From the NCBI RefSeq assembly GCF_039522365.1, contig NZ_BAAADJ010000062.1:46833-110832 (forward strand): a stretch of DNA of 64,000 nucleotides. The letters are read 5' to 3'. The notes below the pieces were generated by a model. The model saw only the letters and a program-made list of their open reading frames with translations, did not search any database and had not been told where the DNA came from. Positions within the stretch are counted from its first letter, which is position 1. Each line of letters opens with the position of its first letter. This DNA comes from Bacillus carboniphilus. GTDB taxonomy: Bacteria; Bacillota; Bacilli; Bacillales; JC228. Positions 48,586 through 59,963 of the stretch are shown here, in pieces. Position numbers and translations under genes: made by a program.

Positions 48586-50049
48586 CTAACTCTCCAAAAC
48601 GGGTCTCCTTCTATGCTGAGTGGTCTGCTCAAAAGCATAAGCGATGCGAATCAATGTACCTTCTGAAAAAGCAGTCCCGGCAAAGGTAATACCAAACGGT
48701 CTCCCGCTTTCCTTAAAGCCTGCAGGAACAGCAATTGACGGATACCCTGCTTTTGCACTAATAGTAGACCCTACATAGGACGGAAAAAGAATAGCATCCA
48801 AATTGTATTTTTTTAATGTATAATCCATTCCCTGTTGCTGAGAAAAGAAAAGGTCTTCCAATTTGGCATTCAGGTAGTCAGAATTTCGTAGAGTGTTAGA
48901 CAGTGCGGCCCTTTGTTCCAGTTTATCCTGCCCGTACTTTAGTGCCCTATCTCCAACATTCTGGTTAAAGTGAACGAGTTCCTTGAAAGTATGTACGGGT
49001 GAATGGGCGGGCAGCTTGGATAGGTAGTTTTCTAAGCTGTGTTTTAATTCATAAAATAGGACTCCCCAACTCCAGTCATGATCAAAAGCTGGAATTTCTA
49101 TATCCTCTATTATGGTTGCCCCAGCTTCCTTTATACTTTCAATGGCTTTCTGGAACAATTCCTCATCATACTCATCAGACTGTAAAAATTCATCAGAAAC
49201 GCCTGTAAACACTCCAATGCGTGCATCCTTTAACCCATCTGAAACTAGGAAACTAGTATAATCTTCTTTTAATCCCTCTGATTTAAATGTGGCAGCGTCA
49301 TCAGGGTCAACACCTGTCATAGCTTGTAATAACAAGGCTGCATCTGTAACGTTCCTTGCAAATGGTCCCGCTGTATCCTGAGAATAGGAAAATGGAATAA
49401 TCCCGCTTCGGCTAATGAGCCCAACTGTTGGCTTAATTCCCACCACAGAATTTTGTATAGCTGGACTAAGAATGGAAGCATCGGTTTCCGTTCCAACCGA
49501 TAAAACAGTCAAATTCGCAGCTACTGCTACAGCAGACCCAGAACTAGAACCACCTACAAAAAAGTCTCCATAGGGATTTATTACTTGTCCACCTCTGGCA
49601 CTGTATCCTGCCCACATTTCACTGGCCATTCCGTTGGCTAATTCAGTCATATTGGCTTTACCTAAAATAATGGCACCTGCTTCACGCAACTTTTTTGCAA
49701 GAAATGCATCCTGACTGGCCACATGATGTTCCAACGCTAGAGTCCCGGCACTAGTGTGCATGGAGTCCCCTGTTTCAATGTTATCTTTGAGAAGGACAGG
49801 AACCCCATGTAATGGCCCCCTTGTTCCCTTACTCTTTCGTTCAAAATCTAGAGCTTCAGCCAAAAAGATGGCATCTGGATTGATTTCCTGAACAGAATTC
49901 AGATTACATCCTGCCTGATCAATGTTTGCAATGCGATGTAAAAAATACATCACCAACTCTTTTGAAGTGATGGTTCCGTCATCCATAGCTAACTGAAGTT
50001 CTTTAATCGTTCTTTCTTCCTTTAAAAATTCGTTAAAAGTTATGTTCAC
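48586..50049 (-). CDS. Amidase-signature family amidase
   Basis: A 487-aa enzyme of the amidase-signature family, with Lys88 (VPVLLKDNIETGD), Ser169 in GGSSSGSAVAVAANL and the nucleophile Ser193 (TDASILSPAIQ): the Ser-cisSer-Lys triad. The C-terminal part (PAGFKESGRPFGITFAGTAF) is as in GatA/6-aminohexanoate hydrolase relatives. It acts on an unknown amide; it is not GatA because gatB/gatC are not adjacent. ATG 50049. Confidence 0.85.
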   Translation of the reverse strand: MNITFNEFLKEERTIKELQLAMDDGTITSKELVMYFLHRIANIDQAGCNLNSVQEINPDAIFLAEALDFERKSKGTRGPLHGVPVLLKDNIETGDSMHTSAGTLALEHHVASQDAFLAKKLREAGAIILGKANMTELANGMASEMWAGYSARGGQVINPYGDFFVGGSSSGSAVAVAANLTVLSVGTETDASILSPAIQNSVVGIKPTVGLISRSGIIPFSYSQDTAGPFARNVTDAALLLQAMTGVDPDDAATFKSEGLKEDYTSFLVSDGLKDARIGVFTGVSDEFLQSDEYDEELFQKAIESIKEAGATIIEDIEIPAFDHDWSWGVLFYELKHSLENYLSKLPAHSPVHTFKELVHFNQNVGDRALKYGQDKLEQRAALSNTLRNSDYLNAKLEDLFFSQQQGMDYTLKKYNLDAILFPSYVGSTISAKAGYPSIAVPAGFKESGRPFGITFAGTAFSEGTLIRIAYAFEQTTQHRRRPVLES

Positions 50050-50228
50050 AAAAACTCTCCTGATTCTACTTATAATTTGGAATGCGTTTTACTTTTCTAT
50101 TTTTACAGTAAGGAATCCTTCATTGAGGAAAAATTTGTAAGTAACTTGATTGTGGGATTATGAAGCTTTGAAGTGCCGTAAAAGCTAAGTAGGTATTTTA
50201 AGAGGGAAATTTGCTAGTACTACGGGCA

Positions 50229-50750
50229 CTACCGCCTACTTAGCCGTTCCATATCTGTTTCCACTTTGAAAACGCGCTTGTTTAAGACTTCTGTCGTTTC
50301 ATCAAAGTGCGATGCAATATTCTCCGAAAACGTACCAAGATTTTGAATCACATCCTTGTGGAGCTTTTCGAGTCCAACTTCTAGCCTTCTTTGTCCGTGC
50401 TTTAATTCAACAACATCAAACTTCAATACATTCACATCAGTGCGGATTACTTTTACATCTTCTTGTAAAACGTTAACATCTGTGCGTAGCTCTTTTACAT
50501 CCTCTTGCAGCACATTCACATCGGCCCGGATCTGATTTACATCTGTACGGAGTTCGTTTACATCTGTTCGGAGCTCGTTCACATCTGTTCGGAGCTCGTT
50601 CACATCGTTCCGCAACTCGTTCATATCCGTCCGCATTACTTTTAGATCTGAACGCATTTCCTGAAAGTCCACTTTCATCCCGGAAAATTCCGAGCGCATT
50701 CCTTTAAGCTCAGTCATCATTTCCTTCATCAATTCTTCCAATTTTCTCAC
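50229..50750 (-). CDS. Heptad-repeat coiled-coil protein
   Basis: A 173-aa protein dominated by seven-residue repeats (ELRTDVN, QIRADVN, VLQEDVK) from about residue 30 to 110, encoded by 21-base DNA repeats. The sides of the helix carry Leu/Val at a and d positions, so it should form a long coiled coil. The ends (MRKLEELMKEMMTELKGMRS, TEVLNKRVFKVETDMERLS) are also helical. No membrane span or enzyme domain. Function unknown; similar proteins are found in many Bacillus and phage genomes. Confidence 0.75.
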   Translation of the reverse strand: MRKLEELMKEMMTELKGMRSEFSGMKVDFQEMRSDLKVMRTDMNELRNDVNELRTDVNELRTDVNELRTDVNQIRADVNVLQEDVKELRTDVNVLQEDVKVIRTDVNVLKFDVVELKHGQRRLEVGLEKLHKDVIQNLGTFSENIASHFDETTEVLNKRVFKVETDMERLSRR

Positions 50751-50841
50751 CTCCTATCATTTTTATTATAGCATTTAAAAAATACTAGATACATAAAAAA
50801 ATACGCCTGACCATTTTGAATCAGACGCATACTCAAATCCT

Positions 50842-51810
50842 CTATTCCTTAAATAATGGAGCTATAACATCAACCCGGTTCGTCCAAATGATACCATCAA
50901 ATTTTTCTGGAATTCGTTCGATGTCCACTTCTTGATCAAACCCTTCTGACCAATCCCCATCTCCAGCCACCAAAACAACTCTCGTTTTTACTTTTTCCAT
51001 CCTAGACATAAATTTGGCTGGATATCCCCAAAATAAAGGGGCAAATTTTTCCGGTATATGCAATTGTGTATTTTTACAAGCCTCTGGTACATAGCCTGTC
51101 CAACCCACACCTAAGTATGGGAGAGCACAGCTTTTCAACGTTTCTTTTGACATAACTCTGAGTTCTGGCAGGGTTTCTTTTAAGGTAGCAATAGGAGCAT
51201 CTCCACCATACACGGTTAGCTCTTTTACTCTATCATTCGAATATTTCGAAAGGTATTCCGCTAGTTGTACTCCCTCTTCTGAATCATTACTTTTTATATG
51301 GATCAGAAAGTTTTGAGTAGGAAAATACGTCAACACTTCATCTAAAGTTGGCATCATTCCAACCCCTTGACCACGAAGAGGAAACGTCTCACCGTTGTCA
51401 GCTGTGTAACCATAGCCCACATCCAGCTGCTTAAGCTGTTCCATCGTATGATCTCTTGTCACACCTTCACCATCTGTTCGACACTCCAATGTCCAATCAT
51501 GAAAAACCGCAAATTCACCATCCGTTGTAGGATGAACATCTAATTCCACGATATCCGCACCTGCTTCAAATGCAGCTTCCATTGAGGAAATCGTATTTTC
51601 TATAAAGGCGTGTTCCGGTTCATATATGATTTTTGCAGTACACGTTTCGCCCGTAATTCCTTCCATTGGAAAAGTCTGAGCCATCCCTCGATGTGCTAGT
51701 AACAATGAATCCTTTTGACTGTTTTGTAGAAAAAAGGATGTGTTATTTAGATAAATGAATACAACAAAAATAAATAAGAATATCAGCAAACGTTTTATTT
51801 TTCGCTTCAC
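50842..51810 (-). CDS. Glycerophosphodiester phosphodiesterase, membrane-anchored
   Basis: A 322-aa GDPD enzyme: N-terminal anchor (RLLIFLFIFVVFIYLNNTSF), LLLAHRGMAQTFPMEG with the catalytic His, ENTISSMEAAFEAGADIVEL, DVHPTTDGEFAVFHDWTLEC (E-x-D and the second His). It hydrolyses glycerophosphodiesters outside the membrane; in Bacillus such enzymes help phosphate or teichoic-acid turnover. ATG 51810 follows GGAGGAAAAAAAC. Confidence 0.88.
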   Translation of the reverse strand: MKRKIKRLLIFLFIFVVFIYLNNTSFFLQNSQKDSLLLAHRGMAQTFPMEGITGETCTAKIIYEPEHAFIENTISSMEAAFEAGADIVELDVHPTTDGEFAVFHDWTLECRTDGEGVTRDHTMEQLKQLDVGYGYTADNGETFPLRGQGVGMMPTLDEVLTYFPTQNFLIHIKSNDSEEGVQLAEYLSKYSNDRVKELTVYGGDAPIATLKETLPELRVMSKETLKSCALPYLGVGWTGYVPEACKNTQLHIPEKFAPLFWGYPAKFMSRMEKVKTRVVLVAGDGDWSEGFDQEVDIERIPEKFDGIIWTNRVDVIAPLFKE

Positions 51811-51900
51811 TACTGTTTTTTTCCTCCAAATTTTTACTATGTAACAGTAGAAAGTCTACCATAGAACGTTTCTTGCAAACACTGCTTCCATTAAAGATTA

Positions 51901-52478
51901 TTAAGACTTTTCTTGAAAAAGTTCATTTCTACTCATTTTACTTACTAACTTCGTAAGGAAATAAGCTGCATAACCAATTGCTACATCAATAAAGAAAAGG
52001 AATAATAAATTCATTCCTTTGCTCATTTTCATCATGCCGATGAACATCTCAATTGGAGCTAGCCCAAATGCTATTATAGCTCCTAGGAATAAAGAATAAA
52101 TAAAGAAATTCTTATTATGATTTATACAATGCTGGTATAAAAGTAAGTATGCGACAGGAATTGCAGACGCTGTCATATTGATTGCGTAAGGAAATATAGG
52201 GGCAATAAAATAAGAATGAATTAAAATGCTATACCGTTCCAATACAATATCTATGTACGACCACAATAAGTGAACGGTATATCCAAAAAAGAATAGGTGG
52301 AACACTTGGCTCCTATTAACGGTAAAATATAGTAAGACTAGGGGTGCCACCAACACTAGAATCACTACCCAAAACTGCCAGTTACCAAAGCTAGAGAGTC
52401 ATGCCAGTATGATGTGATGATAGAATTCAATTTTTCACCCTGCACAATGATTTGGTCCCAATACTCTTGATAACTCAT
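51901..52478 (-). pseudogene. CBO0543-like membrane protein, frameshifted
   Basis: ATG 52478 (AGGGGGATTGCT upstream) opens MSYQEYWDQIIVQGEKLNSI ITSYWHD, then the frame breaks near 52397. The next frame gives SSFGNWQFWVVILVLVAPLV, LLYFTVNRSQVFHLFFFGYT and continues through four more spans to MSRNELFQEKS. Together they make a multi-span protein like CBO0543 family members. One missing base near GACTCTCTAGC explains the break. Function unknown. Confidence 0.65.
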
Positions 52479-52516
52479 AGCAATCCCCCTAACCTACTTC
52501 AATCACAATATAAAAA

Positions 52517-53017
52517 TCAAGCATAATCATAGTTTTCCACCCTGGCTTGTACCAGCATGTTCATAAAGTTTTCTCCTTTATGAACTCCTAGAATTTTTTC
52601 ACCAATTTCAAGAAATGTAGCCAGCTCTTCCTCTGATAAGTCTCCAATTTGTAACGGCATTTGTTCCATTTCTTTAAATTCATCCATCAACTGAATAATT
52701 AGTTTTTTCCCACTGTCTGTGAGCATAACCCTTTTAAAACGAGGACGGTCTTTGTTAACTGAAACCTCGACGAGACCACTCTCTTTCAATGGTTTTAACA
52801 GCCTTGTAACCGTGGAGATATGCCAGCACCCCAATTCACTGATTTGCGTAGGTGTCAACTCACTCTTATTCGTTGATAAAAGAAATAAAATGTGTTGCTG
52901 TGCTGGTGTAACTTGAAACTTTCGCTCTAGTAACGACCAGTTGTCCTCCATACAAAAATAGAGAGCCCTGATAATTAAGAGCATTTTTTGTTTAAACAGT
53001 ACATCCAAGAAAATCAC
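52517..53017 (-). CDS. MarR-family transcriptional regulator
   Basis: A 166-aa winged-helix regulator: FQVTPAQQHILFLLSTNKSE, LTPTQISELGCWHISTVTRL (recognition helix), LKPLKESGLVEVSVNKDRPR, FKRVMLTDSGKKLIIQLMDE (wing and dimer helix). The layout is close to Hpr/ScoC-type MarR proteins. Its target is unknown; the gene next to it, 51901, may be one. GTG 53017 is a likely start but its site is weak. Confidence 0.8.
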   Translation of the reverse strand: MIFLDVLFKQKMLLIIRALYFCMEDNWSLLERKFQVTPAQQHILFLLSTNKSELTPTQISELGCWHISTVTRLLKPLKESGLVEVSVNKDRPRFKRVMLTDSGKKLIIQLMDEFKEMEQMPLQIGDLSEEELATFLEIGEKILGVHKGENFMNMLVQARVENYDYA

Positions 53018-53085
53018 TCACTTTCACTTACAATTGTATTTACAAGTATTATTTTTCTAATATGTAAAATTATGCAAAAGGGTTA

Positions 53086-53305
53086 TCATTTTCCGGACTC
53101 AGCATCTTGTTATCCGAACTTTGCTCCCTTTTATCCGAACTCAGCAACCCGTTATCCGAACTCAGCACCCCTTTATCCGAACTCAGCAACCCGTTATCCG
53201 AACTCAGCAACCCGTTATCCGAACTTAGCAACCCGTTATCCGAACTTAGCACCCTTTTATCCGAACTCAGCAACCCGTTATCCGAACTCAGCAACACGTA
53301 TCCCA
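53086..53305. repeat. 21-bp tandem repeat array (TTATCCGAACTCAGCAACCC)
   Basis: About ten units of TTATCCGAACTCAGCAACCC plus one base, with small changes (CTCAGC/CTTAGC, ACCCG/ACCCC). The period of 21 keeps all frames open on both strands, producing artificial peptides such as LSSDNG. It lies between the MarR gene and the monooxygenase terminator and fills the 53018-53316 gap. Confidence 0.9.
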
Positions 53306-53316
53306 AAACTGGCACC

Positions 53317-53352
53317 AAAAAAATACCCTCGCAGTTTGACCTACAAGGGTAC
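53317..53352 (-). terminator. Terminator of the monooxygenase gene
   Basis: On the minus strand TACCCT pairs with AGGGTA over a 16-base loop, followed by TTTTTTT. Confidence 0.75.
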
Positions 53353-53362
53353 TTCATCTTGT

Positions 53363-54430
53363 TTAGCTATTTCCTTCTTGTTCCCACCGCGCAATTTCAT
53401 CTCGAACCTTTGGTGCTACTTCTTTCCCTAGTAATTCTATTGACTTCATTACATCATCATGTGGCATTGTACCAACTGGCGTGTGAAGCATAAAACGAGT
53501 AATCCCCACATGCTTTCGTAAGTAAATGATTTTTTCAGCCACAAAATCGGTATCCCCTACATATAAGGCACCCTCCATACTGCGGGCAAAGTCAAAGCTA
53601 TCACGGTCATAATGGCCCCAGCCTCGTTCGCGACCTAGTTTGTTCATAGCCTGTTGCGTTGAAGGGAAAAACTTGTCTGCAGCTAAATCTGTTGTTTCGG
53701 CTACAAAGCCATGTGAATGAGAAGCAACTGTTAGTTTGGATGGGTCATGACCAGCCTGAGTTGCAGCTTGTTTATAAAGGCGAACTAGTGGCTCAAATTG
53801 GATCGGACGCCCTCCAATAATAGCAAGGACCAACGGAAGTCCAAGTACACCAGCACGAATGACCGACTCAGCATTCCCACCACTACCAATCCAAATGGGT
53901 AGTGGATCTTGAACAGGTCTCGGGTAAACGCCACGGTTGTTAATCGCTGGTCGGTGACCACCACGCCACGTTACTTTTTCTGATTTTTGAATTTCGAGTA
54001 AAAGCTCTAGTTTTTCATCGAACAACTCGTCATAATCCTTTAAGTCATAGCCAAACAAAGGAAATGACTCTATAAAAGACCCTCGACCAGCCATAATTTC
54101 TGCTCTTCCATTTGAAATCGCATCAAGTGTTGCGAAGTCTTGAAACACGCGGACAGGGTCAGCGGACGAAAGCACCGTTACAGCACTCGTTAATCGAATT
54201 CTACTCGTCTGAGATGCGGCAGCAGCCAAAATAACAGCCGGAGCTGATGCTGCGTAATCTTCCCGGTGATGCTCCCCTACTCCAAATATATCTAAGCCTA
54301 CTTGGTCAGCTAGTACAATTTCTTCCACAACTTCCCGAATCCGTTGGGCGTGGCTCATAACCTTCCCTGTATGAACATCCGGTGTAGTTTCAACAAAAGT
54401 GCTTAATCCTATTTCCACAAAAGCCACCAC
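53363..54430 (-). CDS. Luciferase-like (LLM) flavin-dependent monooxygenase
   Basis: A protein of about 355 aa beginning VVAFVEIGLSTFVETTPDVH. The fold marks are EEIVLADQVGLDIFGVGEHH, LTSAVTVLSSADPVRVFQDF, AEIMAGRGSFIESFPLFGYD and LPIWIGSGGNAESVIRAG. It uses reduced flavin (FMNH2) and O2 on an unknown substrate. The start is a GTG at about 54430; AAAAGAAAGTG before it is weak and a longer frame upstream is less likely. Confidence 0.85.
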   Translation of the reverse strand: MVAFVEIGLSTFVETTPDVHTGKVMSHAQRIREVVEEIVLADQVGLDIFGVGEHHREDYAASAPAVILAAAASQTSRIRLTSAVTVLSSADPVRVFQDFATLDAISNGRAEIMAGRGSFIESFPLFGYDLKDYDELFDEKLELLLEIQKSEKVTWRGGHRPAINNRGVYPRPVQDPLPIWIGSGGNAESVIRAGVLGLPLVLAIIGGRPIQFEPLVRLYKQAATQAGHDPSKLTVASHSHGFVAETTDLAADKFFPSTQQAMNKLGRERGWGHYDRDSFDFARSMEGALYVGDTDFVAEKIIYLRKHVGITRFMLHTPVGTMPHDDVMKSIELLGKEVAPKVRDEIARWEQEGNS

Positions 54431-54532
54431 TTTCTTTTCATTATCTAATTTACCATTATAGGGAAAAAGGTGAATGGTTGCTATTAAACAGGCTTGGGAT
54501 ATTCGAGTTGGCTGGCCACAGAGGCGCCTTTG

Positions 54533-54711
54533 CGGACACACGTTCCGTTATTTAGTCAAAAATGGCCATTTACACATGTTTCTCGGACACACGTTCCGTT
54601 ATTTAACAAAATCCAGCCTATAAATGACCGAAATCATGCCAATAGCGGAATCTGTGTCCGTCTAACACTCAAAAACACCTATTTTTACACATATAACGGA
54701 TTCTGTGTCCG
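54533..54711. repeat. Four-unit CGGAC/TTCCGTTATTT palindromic array 2
   Basis: Units CGGACACACGTTCCGTTATT at 54533 and 54584, then inverted AATAGCGGAATCTGTGTCCG (54641) and ATAACGGATTCTGTGTCCG (near 54692). Both same-strand pairs are 51 bases apart. It lies between the monooxygenase and xpt promoters. Confidence 0.9.
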
Positions 54712-54792
54712 CTTCCCCCTCACATGCTGGCATTTTTCCAATTTTAGATAACCCATACCACCAAAACCCGAACATTTCCCACAACATTCCTA

Positions 54793-54820
54793 TTGCACGT
54801 TCATGATTTTGTGTTATACT
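54793..54820 (+). promoter_or_regulatory. Sigma-A promoter of xpt-pbuX
   Basis: TTGCAC (54793-54798), 16 bases, TATACT (54815-54820), preceded by TG. It lies 27 bases before the riboswitch aptamer. Confidence 0.8.
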
Positions 54821-54846
54821 AACTTCATAAATTCATAGAACGCATT

Positions 54847-54917
54847 CACTCATATAATCGCGAGGATATGGCTCGCAAGTCTCTACCGGGTTACCGTAAA
54901 TAACTCGACTATGAGTG
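54847..54917 (+). promoter_or_regulatory. Guanine-type purine riboswitch
   Basis: P1 arms CACTCAT (54847-54853) and ATGAGTG (54911-54917), with the conserved TATAATCGC and CTACCGGGTTACCGTAAA loops. J3/1 is ACTAT with C at the position that pairs with guanine (U would mean adenine). With the terminator at 54983 it should stop transcription when guanine is abundant. It resembles the B. subtilis xpt switch. Confidence 0.95.
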
Positions 54918-54982
54918 AGCAATGGAAGATATCCGTTTGTTTAAATGGCAATCGGTATGTTTTCATTCCCTATTTACATCGA

Positions 54983-56984
<2,002 letters not shown>

Positions 56985-56997
56985 TCAGTTATTCACA

Positions 56998-57038
56998 CAA
57001 AAAAACAAGCTCCGGCAAAAAACCGGGCTTGTTTTTTA
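56998..57038. terminator. Terminator between convergent pbuX and uppP
   Basis: AACAAGCTCCGG and CCGGGCTTGTTT around CAAAAAA, with TTTT on both sides, so it serves both strands. Confidence 0.9.
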
Positions 57039-57845
57039 TTAAAGGAAAAAGAGTATAAATAAACCTATAGCAAAACAGTAATAAGCAAAATATTTCAAAT
57101 TGCCACGTTCCATAATCCCCATGAACCACTTTAAAGAAAAGTACGAAAGTCCAAGTGATAATAAAAAGGCAATGATATATGGAATCAGCATTTCACCAAA
57201 GTCTATATCTGTAATTTTTAATACAATCGTTCCGAGACTAACAGGAATGTACAGTAAGAATGAAAAACGTAACGCCGTCTCTCTTTTCATTCCAATTCCC
57301 ATGGCTGCTACAATGGTAGCTCCGGATCTACTGATACCCGGGATCAATGCAACCGCTTGGGCAAATCCAACAATGAGCGCATCCTTCCAAGTAAGGTTTC
57401 GGTCTCCTTTTCTACCTTTCAAATTTCGAATCAGCCAGAGAGCGAGACCTGTCACTAATAGAGCAACAGCAATTGGGGTAATCCCTCTGAAGTGTGAGGA
57501 AATTGCATCTTCAAACAAGAGACCGATGACACCAGCTGGGATGGTGGCTAATACTAAATAGACAATCATCATAAAGTCATCTTTGTTCTCTTTCTCTCTT
57601 TTAGTTACAAAGCTTCCCCCGTTCACCGCGATCCTCATTAAATCCTTTCTATAAATAAGGAGTACAGCGAGTAGCGATGCAAAATTCATTAAAACTTCAA
57701 AGCTAAAATCATTATCAGGTACTGTGATTCCTAGTAATTCTTGCGCTAACACTAAGTGACCACTTGACGATATTGGAATCGGCTCCGTAAAACCTTGTAG
57801 TGCTCCAAGAAATGCATATTTCAATAAAATCATTAACTCTTCCAT
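57039..57845 (-). CDS. uppP: Undecaprenyl-diphosphatase
   Basis: A 268-aa membrane enzyme (BacA/UppP) that recycles the wall-lipid carrier by removing one phosphate of undecaprenyl diphosphate. Hallmarks: [20 protein letters not shown] near the N-terminus and [20 protein letters not shown] in the second half, each with the charged active-site residues. Eight spans. It may raise bacitracin tolerance, as in its relatives. ATG 57845. Confidence 0.92.
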   Translation of the reverse strand: MEELMILLKYAFLGALQGFTEPIPISSSGHLVLAQELLGITVPDNDFSFEVLMNFASLLAVLLIYRKDLMRIAVNGGSFVTKREKENKDDFMMIVYLVLATIPAGVIGLLFEDAISSHFRGITPIAVALLVTGLALWLIRNLKGRKGDRNLTWKDALIVGFAQAVALIPGISRSGATIVAAMGIGMKRETALRFSFLLYIPVSLGTIVLKITDIDFGEMLIPYIIAFLLSLGLSYFSLKWFMGIMERGNLKYFAYYCFAIGLFILFFL

Positions 57846-58006
57846 TTAAACACTCCTCAATCTCAATACGGCAGGTATGTAAAAATTCATTTCTAGTCAT
57901 TCTCTTTTGTATGTAAAAAATGTGTCACCTTAACATTATGTCTAATTGAATTACCTCTTGCAACCTCTGATTCAGTAAATCTATTATCTTTTTATGGAAA
58001 TTAAAA

Positions 58007-58040
58007 TTGAAAAAGCACAAGTATCACTACCTGTGCTTCA
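58007..58040 (-). terminator. Terminator of the AraC/GyrI gene
   Basis: On the minus strand AAGCACA pairs with TGTGCTT, followed by TTTCAATTTT. Confidence 0.75.
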
Positions 58041-58044
58041 ATCA

Positions 58045-58905
58045 TTACTTTTTAATTGGGATCCAAATCTCACTATAATAACCTTCTTGGTATGGGTCTT
58101 CTTTGCTACAATAGACTTCCATCTCAGGTCCACCTGCGTGTTCATACCCAGTTGAAGGAAACCACTCTGAATAAATTCTCTCCCACACCGTTTGCATAGC
58201 TTCTGGCATGGCACCCCGAACTGGAAATACAGCCCAAGAAGCTGAAGGGATTTCTCTTTCTTCCCAATCATCTGGTACTTCCGTAATCTTTTTCTCTGCA
58301 CCTATTAAATAGGTTAAGTTTTCTTGCTGTTTATCAAAGTCCATACAAATCCCAAGAAGCCCTAGTGGCCCACAGTTCTTGGCAAGCTCTTTTGAAAAAC
58401 CATTTTCATTGGACTCCTTCCAGAACACAGGAATCTTTCGGTTATTTTCTCCCCCGACAATGGACATTCTTATGCTTTTACCGACAACTGAGAAGGCTTC
58501 TTTTTCAATAATCTTATACTCCATTTCTACATCTCCCTTTAACTGTAGTTGAAAAGAGAGTCTTGGATAGGCCTTCAAAGATTGGCTATCTTTTTTGGCA
58601 GCGGACGGGCTAATCCCATGAATGCGCCGAAACGCTTTCGTAAAAGCTTCTGGCGATTCATACCCAAACTTCATCGCCACATCAATCACCTTTGCATGAG
58701 AGTGAACGATCTCCTGTGCGGCTAACGTAATGCGACGATTCCGGATATACTCACTCACGGTAAAACCTGTAAGCATATTGAACATTCTTTGGAAATGAAA
58801 CTTAGACATACAAGCAATCGAAGCAATGTCCTCGATGACAAGTTCTTTATCTAAATGACTTTCAATATACTCAATGCTTTCTACCATTCTTTGAAGTCCT
58901 TCCAA
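58045..58905 (-). CDS. AraC-family regulator with GyrI-like domain
   Basis: A 286-aa regulator. Residues 1-105 are an AraC helix-turn-helix pair (IEDIASIACMSKFHFQRMFN, AMKFGYESPEAFTKAFRRIH followed by GISPSAAKKD). Residues about 128-286 are a GyrI-like effector domain (YKIIEKEAFSVVGKSI ... WAVFPVRGAMPEAMQTVWER, EWFPSTGYEHAGGPEMEVYC). It senses an unknown small molecule. It is a shorter relative of the regulator at 11415, with one effector domain. Confidence 0.88.
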   Translation of the reverse strand: MEGLQRMVESIEYIESHLDKELVIEDIASIACMSKFHFQRMFNMLTGFTVSEYIRNRRITLAAQEIVHSHAKVIDVAMKFGYESPEAFTKAFRRIHGISPSAAKKDSQSLKAYPRLSFQLQLKGDVEMEYKIIEKEAFSVVGKSIRMSIVGGENNRKIPVFWKESNENGFSKELAKNCGPLGLLGICMDFDKQQENLTYLIGAEKKITEVPDDWEEREIPSASWAVFPVRGAMPEAMQTVWERIYSEWFPSTGYEHAGGPEMEVYCSKEDPYQEGYYSEIWIPIKK

Positions 58906-58986
58906 TGTGTTCTCTCTCCTTTCTATTTACAGTTTATCAACATAGATTAATAGAATCCTGTTCATCAGTGCTTATTGATGACAGAC

Positions 58987-59337
58987 TTATTTCTCCCAAA
59001 TCTCAATCCATCTACCTTCCGGATCTTGTATCCAAATAAAAGTACCATACTCACTTTTCTCCGGTTCCCTTAATAGAGGCACGCCAATCTTTTTGAAATG
59101 TTCCATCCACGCTTTGATATCTTCAACTTGAAAATTCAACATGACAGCCTGGTCCTGCGGAAAATAGTTGCTTTCTTCTTTAAAAAAAGCAAAATGAGTC
59201 TCATTGTCCGCATCTGGTTTCATTACGGTGCCATTCCAATCCTCCATATTAATTCCTAATGTTTCTTTGTACCATTTCTTCAAAGAATCAATATCCTTAG
59301 TTCTCCAAAAAATCCCGCCAAATCCTTTAATTTTCAT
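58987..59337 (-). CDS. VOC family protein
   Basis: A 116-aa VOC-fold protein: IKGFGGIFWRTKDIDSLKKW, YKETLGINMEDW, HFAFFKEESNYFPQDQAVML and FIWIQDPEGRWIEIWEK. The closing DPEG-xxxEIWE is usual for the glyoxalase group. GGAGGAC precedes ATG 59337. It lies between the AraC regulator and a lipoprotein gene; relation to them unknown. Confidence 0.85.
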   Translation of the reverse strand: MKIKGFGGIFWRTKDIDSLKKWYKETLGINMEDWNGTVMKPDADNETHFAFFKEESNYFPQDQAVMLNFQVEDIKAWMEHFKKIGVPLLREPEKSEYGTFIWIQDPEGRWIEIWEK

Positions 59338-59355
59338 AAAGTCCTCCTATTTGTT

Positions 59356-59826
59356 TTATTGAATAAGTACTACAAACGTATACGAAATTTCACCTTCAAC
59401 CCATGTTGCTCGGACCTCGTAAATGTACTTGCCAGGAGAATCAGGAAGTGTAAACTTATTATCTTGCAAACTAACTTCACGATCTAAACCACCTGCATTC
59501 ACCAAATAAAGAGTCAGCGTTGGTGTATTTTCTATGTGGATCGTAACTTCTTGTTTTGGGTTAGAGGAAATCGGGTCAATATGCGGAGCCATCTGGAGTG
59601 GCGAAGCATGGTCCGTTTGCTCAACCATCGTTTTACCAAACCCTAATTTCTTCTCCCACTTGTAACCTCCTCTTTCCAAATCGTAAAGTTCCCCACCTAA
59701 TTGGAATTGTGCTTTAAAGTCAGGGAGAATGCTTTCACTCTTCTCATTAGTTGCAGAGCTAGAACAACCAACCATTACTAGCGATAACAGGACAATGAAT
59801 ATATGATGCCGTTTAATCAACTTCAT
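59356..59826 (-). CDS. Lipoprotein, immunoglobulin-like
   Basis: A 156-aa lipoprotein (IFIVLLSLVMVGCSSSAT, lipobox MVGC) with a beta-rich mature part (QFQLGGELYDLERGGYKWEK, QEVTIHIENTPTLTLYLVNA, KYIYEVRATWVEGEISYTFV). The outer domain suggests an Ig-like fold. Function unknown. It ends 19 bases upstream of the VOC gene start and may share its transcript. Confidence 0.7.
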   Translation of the reverse strand: MKLIKRHHIFIVLLSLVMVGCSSSATNEKSESILPDFKAQFQLGGELYDLERGGYKWEKKLGFGKTMVEQTDHASPLQMAPHIDPISSNPKQEVTIHIENTPTLTLYLVNAGGLDREVSLQDNKFTLPDSPGKYIYEVRATWVEGEISYTFVVLIQ

Positions 59827-59963
59827 GCTAAAAGCCCCCTTTATAAAATTAGACTAATGGGGTATTTTGAAAGTTTCATATTTAAATCTTAATCTTCTTA
59901 TGCAATCCTACCATATAATCCCATTATATTATTATTAAACTACAATTTTCCTCTTGTTAACTC

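Noticed and set aside
53070..53493. Long reading frames on both strands over the 21-bp array, with repeated LSSDNG-, PLSELSN- or RYPNSAT-like units
   Set aside because: They arise because the repeat length is a multiple of three; there is no ribosome site and the frames extend into the terminator.
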